Positions 5,511 to 6,946 of a stretch of 6,946 bases of DNA are shown here, piece by piece. Source of the stretch: Bacillota bacterium. Its GTDB lineage: Bacteria; Bacillota; Sulfobacillia; RBS10-35; JAJYVM01. The notes beneath the pieces are model-generated. The model did not search any database and had not been told where the DNA came from. It was given only the letters and a program-made list of their open reading frames with translations. Where the stretch lies: assembly GCA_021792015.1 (NCBI GenBank), contig JAJYVM010000204.1, positions 1 through 6,946 on the forward strand. The letters are read 5' to 3'. The stretch's first letter is position 1, and the number at the start of each line of letters is the position of its first letter. The translations under genes were made by a program, and so were the position numbers.

Positions 5511-6650
5511 CTACGGCTCCCGCGCCGGCCGCTCGGCCAGGGGGCGCAGCCTGAGCGCCAGCTGGGTCCGGAAGCAGAGCTCGCCATCGAGCAGCGAGCC
5601 GCCGAGCAGGGACTCGATGCGGCCGATGCGGTACGAGAGCGTGTTGGGGTGCACGCCCAGGGCGTCGGCGGCGGCCTTACGGTTCAGGGCGGCGGCGAAC
5701 AGGGCCTCCAGCGTCTCCACGTAGCGGGCGGCGCGCCGCGGCTCGGCCCGCAGCACGCGCCCGAGCACCTCCGCCACGAAGGCGGCGACCGGCTCGCCGT
5801 CCTTGAACAGGTCGAACAGGCGCAGCGCCTCGTAGCGGTGGGTGCGTTCGGCCGGGCTGAGGCTGGCGCCGAGCGTCAGGGCGCGGCGCGCCTCGTGCAG
5901 GCCGGCCGTCAGCCCGGGGACGCCGGCCCGGGGTGTGCCGACGCCGCAGGCGATCCGGTCGTGGCGGCCCAGGGCGGCGATCAGGCCCGCCACGCTGGCC
6001 GGGGCCGCGGCCACCACCAGGCCGGCCCGCATCAGCACGGCGGGGCAGTCGGGGAAGCGGCCCTCGACCTCGTCGCGCGCCTCCGCGAGCGCCGCGTCCT
6101 CCTCCGCGGTGACAAGGAGCACCACGTGCGTGCCGCCGAGGTCGAAGCCGAGGGCGCGGGCCTCCCGCAGCGCGGGCTGCGCCTCGGCGAAGTCGCCGGA
6201 GTAAAGGCGCGTCAGGAACAGCCGCCGCGCCTCCTCCTCAGAGCGCGCCACGCGGTCGCGCTCGTGCAGGTAGGCCTGGGCGGCCACGTGGCTGACCCGC
6301 TCGGCGTAGGCCATGGTGAGCACGGCCAGCCGGCCGAGGTCCAGCGCCTCGGCCTGCTCGAGCAGGCACGTCCACATGACGCGCAGGCCCACGTGGTAGC
6401 TGTGGAAGATGGCCTCGAGCGGGATGCCCTGATGCAGCCGGCGCATCGCGGCCTGCTCGATCTCGCCCAGCTCGGCCGGGCTCGGCACGCGGTCCTCGGC
6501 CAGGGTGCGGAAGTAGAGCCCGACGTTGCGCAGGTTGACGGCGAAGACGTCGTCGTCGGCGAGCGCCGCGTACTCTGGCACCTCGGCGTCGACGGCGGCG
6601 TGGACGCGAGCGGCGTAGGCCTCCAGCTCGGCTGGCGTGCGATCCAGCAT
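5511..6650 (-). CDS. PucR-family transcriptional regulator with RsbRD-like N-terminus
   Basis: A 379-residue regulator. Residues about 15-140 resemble the RsbRD N-terminal sensor domain: VPEYAALADDDVFAVNL, then RRLHQGIPLEAIFHSYHVGLR with the typical QGIPL...YHVG pattern. The middle (about 165-275) looks like the degenerate GGDEF-like domain of CdaR/PucR proteins, ending CGVGTPRAGVPGLTAGLHEA. The C-terminus (about 310-370) is the PucR helix-turn-helix: YVETLEALF, NRKAAADALGVHPNTLSYR and RIGRIESLLG. Such proteins are cytoplasmic DNA-binding regulators, often of purine, sugar-acid or amino-acid metabolism and usually of adjacent genes. The ATG at 6650 has only a weak GGGGGA about 11 nt upstream. 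It is divergent from the PLP enzyme gene across 80 bp, which makes that gene a likely target. Length and motifs are complete. Confidence 0.88.
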   Translation of the reverse strand: MLDRTPAELEAYAARVHAAVDAEVPEYAALADDDVFAVNLRNVGLYFRTLAEDRVPSPAELGEIEQAAMRRLHQGIPLEAIFHSYHVGLRVMWTCLLEQAEALDLGRLAVLTMAYAERVSHVAAQAYLHERDRVARSEEEARRLFLTRLYSGDFAEAQPALREARALGFDLGGTHVVLLVTAEEDAALAEARDEVEGRFPDCPAVLMRAGLVVAAAPASVAGLIAALGRHDRIACGVGTPRAGVPGLTAGLHEARRALTLGASLSPAERTHRYEALRLFDLFKDGEPVAAFVAEVLGRVLRAEPRRAARYVETLEALFAAALNRKAAADALGVHPNTLSYRIGRIESLLGGSLLDGELCFRTQLALRLRPLAERPAREP

Positions 6651-6730
6651 GTTTGTGTGATTCCCCCAAAAAGCCGGCGCTCCTTGCCCAGAATCGCCGA
6701 TATCCGCCCAACGCCGCCGGTGCTATTGTG
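6651..6730. promoter_or_regulatory. Divergent promoter region, PucR regulator / PLP enzyme
   Basis: This 80-bp gap must hold both promoters. A TATTGT at 6724-6729 resembles a -10 box on the plus strand but has no partner -35 at the right distance and sits almost on the ATG, so I do not rely on it. No clear operator is seen in the gap. A small inverted repeat TCAGA-CAT-TCTGA lies just downstream at 6749-6761, inside the start of the PLP enzyme gene. Confidence 0.35.
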
Positions 6731-6946
6731 ATGGTCAACCAGGGGCGATCAGACATTCTGACAACGGAGCTTGCTTGCATCCGCTGCGGCGCCGTGCACA
6801 CGGCGACGGGCCGCGAGCTGGGCTGTCCGGCCTGCCAGGGCAGCGTGCCGGCCAACTTCGAGGTGGCCGGGGACCGGGGCGCGTGGGCCCTAGACGAGCG
6901 GGCGCGCGGCATGTGGCGCTACGCGTCGCGCCTGCCCGTCGCCGCG
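6731..6946 (+). CDS. Threonine synthase-like PLP-dependent enzyme, N-terminal part
   Basis: The first 72 residues of a gene cut by the right edge. After a short lead there is a zinc-ribbon-like C-x2-C...C-x2-C (C16, C19, C32, C35) in LACIRCG and GCPAC, then a segment ending MWRYASRLPV. This layout, four cysteines followed by a W-R-Y...L-P motif, is typical of the N-terminus of type II threonine synthases and related fold-type II PLP enzymes such as cysteate synthase. The PLP lysine and the rest of the active site lie outside the window, so the exact substrate (O-phosphohomoserine or another) cannot be told. The ATG at 6731 has no good ribosome site upstream, so the start is uncertain. It is divergent from the PucR regulator. 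Confidence 0.75.
   Translation, partial: MVNQGRSDILTTELACIRCGAVHTATGRELGCPACQGSVPANFEVAGDRGAWALDERARGMWRYASRLPVAA

Noticed and set aside
5649..6731. A 360-codon plus-strand frame opposite the PucR regulator
   Set aside because: The minus strand has clear RsbRD-like and PucR HTH motifs; the plus frame has only low-complexity Gly/Ala/Arg/His sequence.

Overview
This is a very GC-rich bacterial window. Its real genes favour G or C at third codon positions. The mix is an OmpR-type two-component pair, a PucR-type regulator with an RsbRD-like N-terminus, a ferritin-like protein and a processive GT2 glycosyltransferase. This fits a high-GC lineage such as Actinobacteriota, Chloroflexota, high-GC Bacillota or Rokubacteria-like Proteobacteria, but I cannot assign a phylum. 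No rRNA, tRNA, CRISPR array, insertion sequence or phage gene was recognised.

Layout. (1) 1-580, plus strand: a ferritin-like protein entering from the left edge. It holds two homologous E...ExxH half-units, and the first appears to be broken by a one-base frameshift. (2) 532-2313, minus strand: a tight two-gene unit, a membrane GT2 glycosyltransferase followed 3 nt later by a small membrane-anchored protein that may carry an OB-like domain. It converges on the ferritin-like gene, and a GC hairpin lies between the two. (3) 2314-3114: a decayed region. It holds a broken UlaG-like metallo-beta-lactamase-fold gene (internal TGA, mutated metal-ligand motif, truncated end) and two long perfect palindromes, but no intact gene that I can support. 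(4) 3115-5239: a small SHOCT-domain membrane protein (minus) divergent from an OmpR/PhoB response regulator and its histidine kinase (plus). The kinase has two membrane helices joined by a very short loop. The 102-bp intergenic region holds an inverted repeat. (5) 5240-5510: a truncated DUF5615 (PIN-like) toxin remnant. (6) 5511-6650, minus: a PucR-family regulator. (7) 6731-6946, plus: the zinc-ribbon N-terminus of a threonine synthase-like PLP enzyme that runs off the right edge, divergent from the regulator.

How the parts fit. The SHOCT protein and the two-component pair probably form one envelope-sensing module. The GT2 and its anchored partner look like a small exopolysaccharide unit. 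The PucR-type regulator may control the divergent PLP enzyme. The window also has three broken genes (ferritin-like, UlaG-like, DUF5615), so it looks like a small-scale rearrangement and decay zone between intact units. I do not see a clearly new multi-gene system. The most unusual items are the frameshifted ferritin tandem, the UlaG-like pseudogene and the two perfect palindromes.
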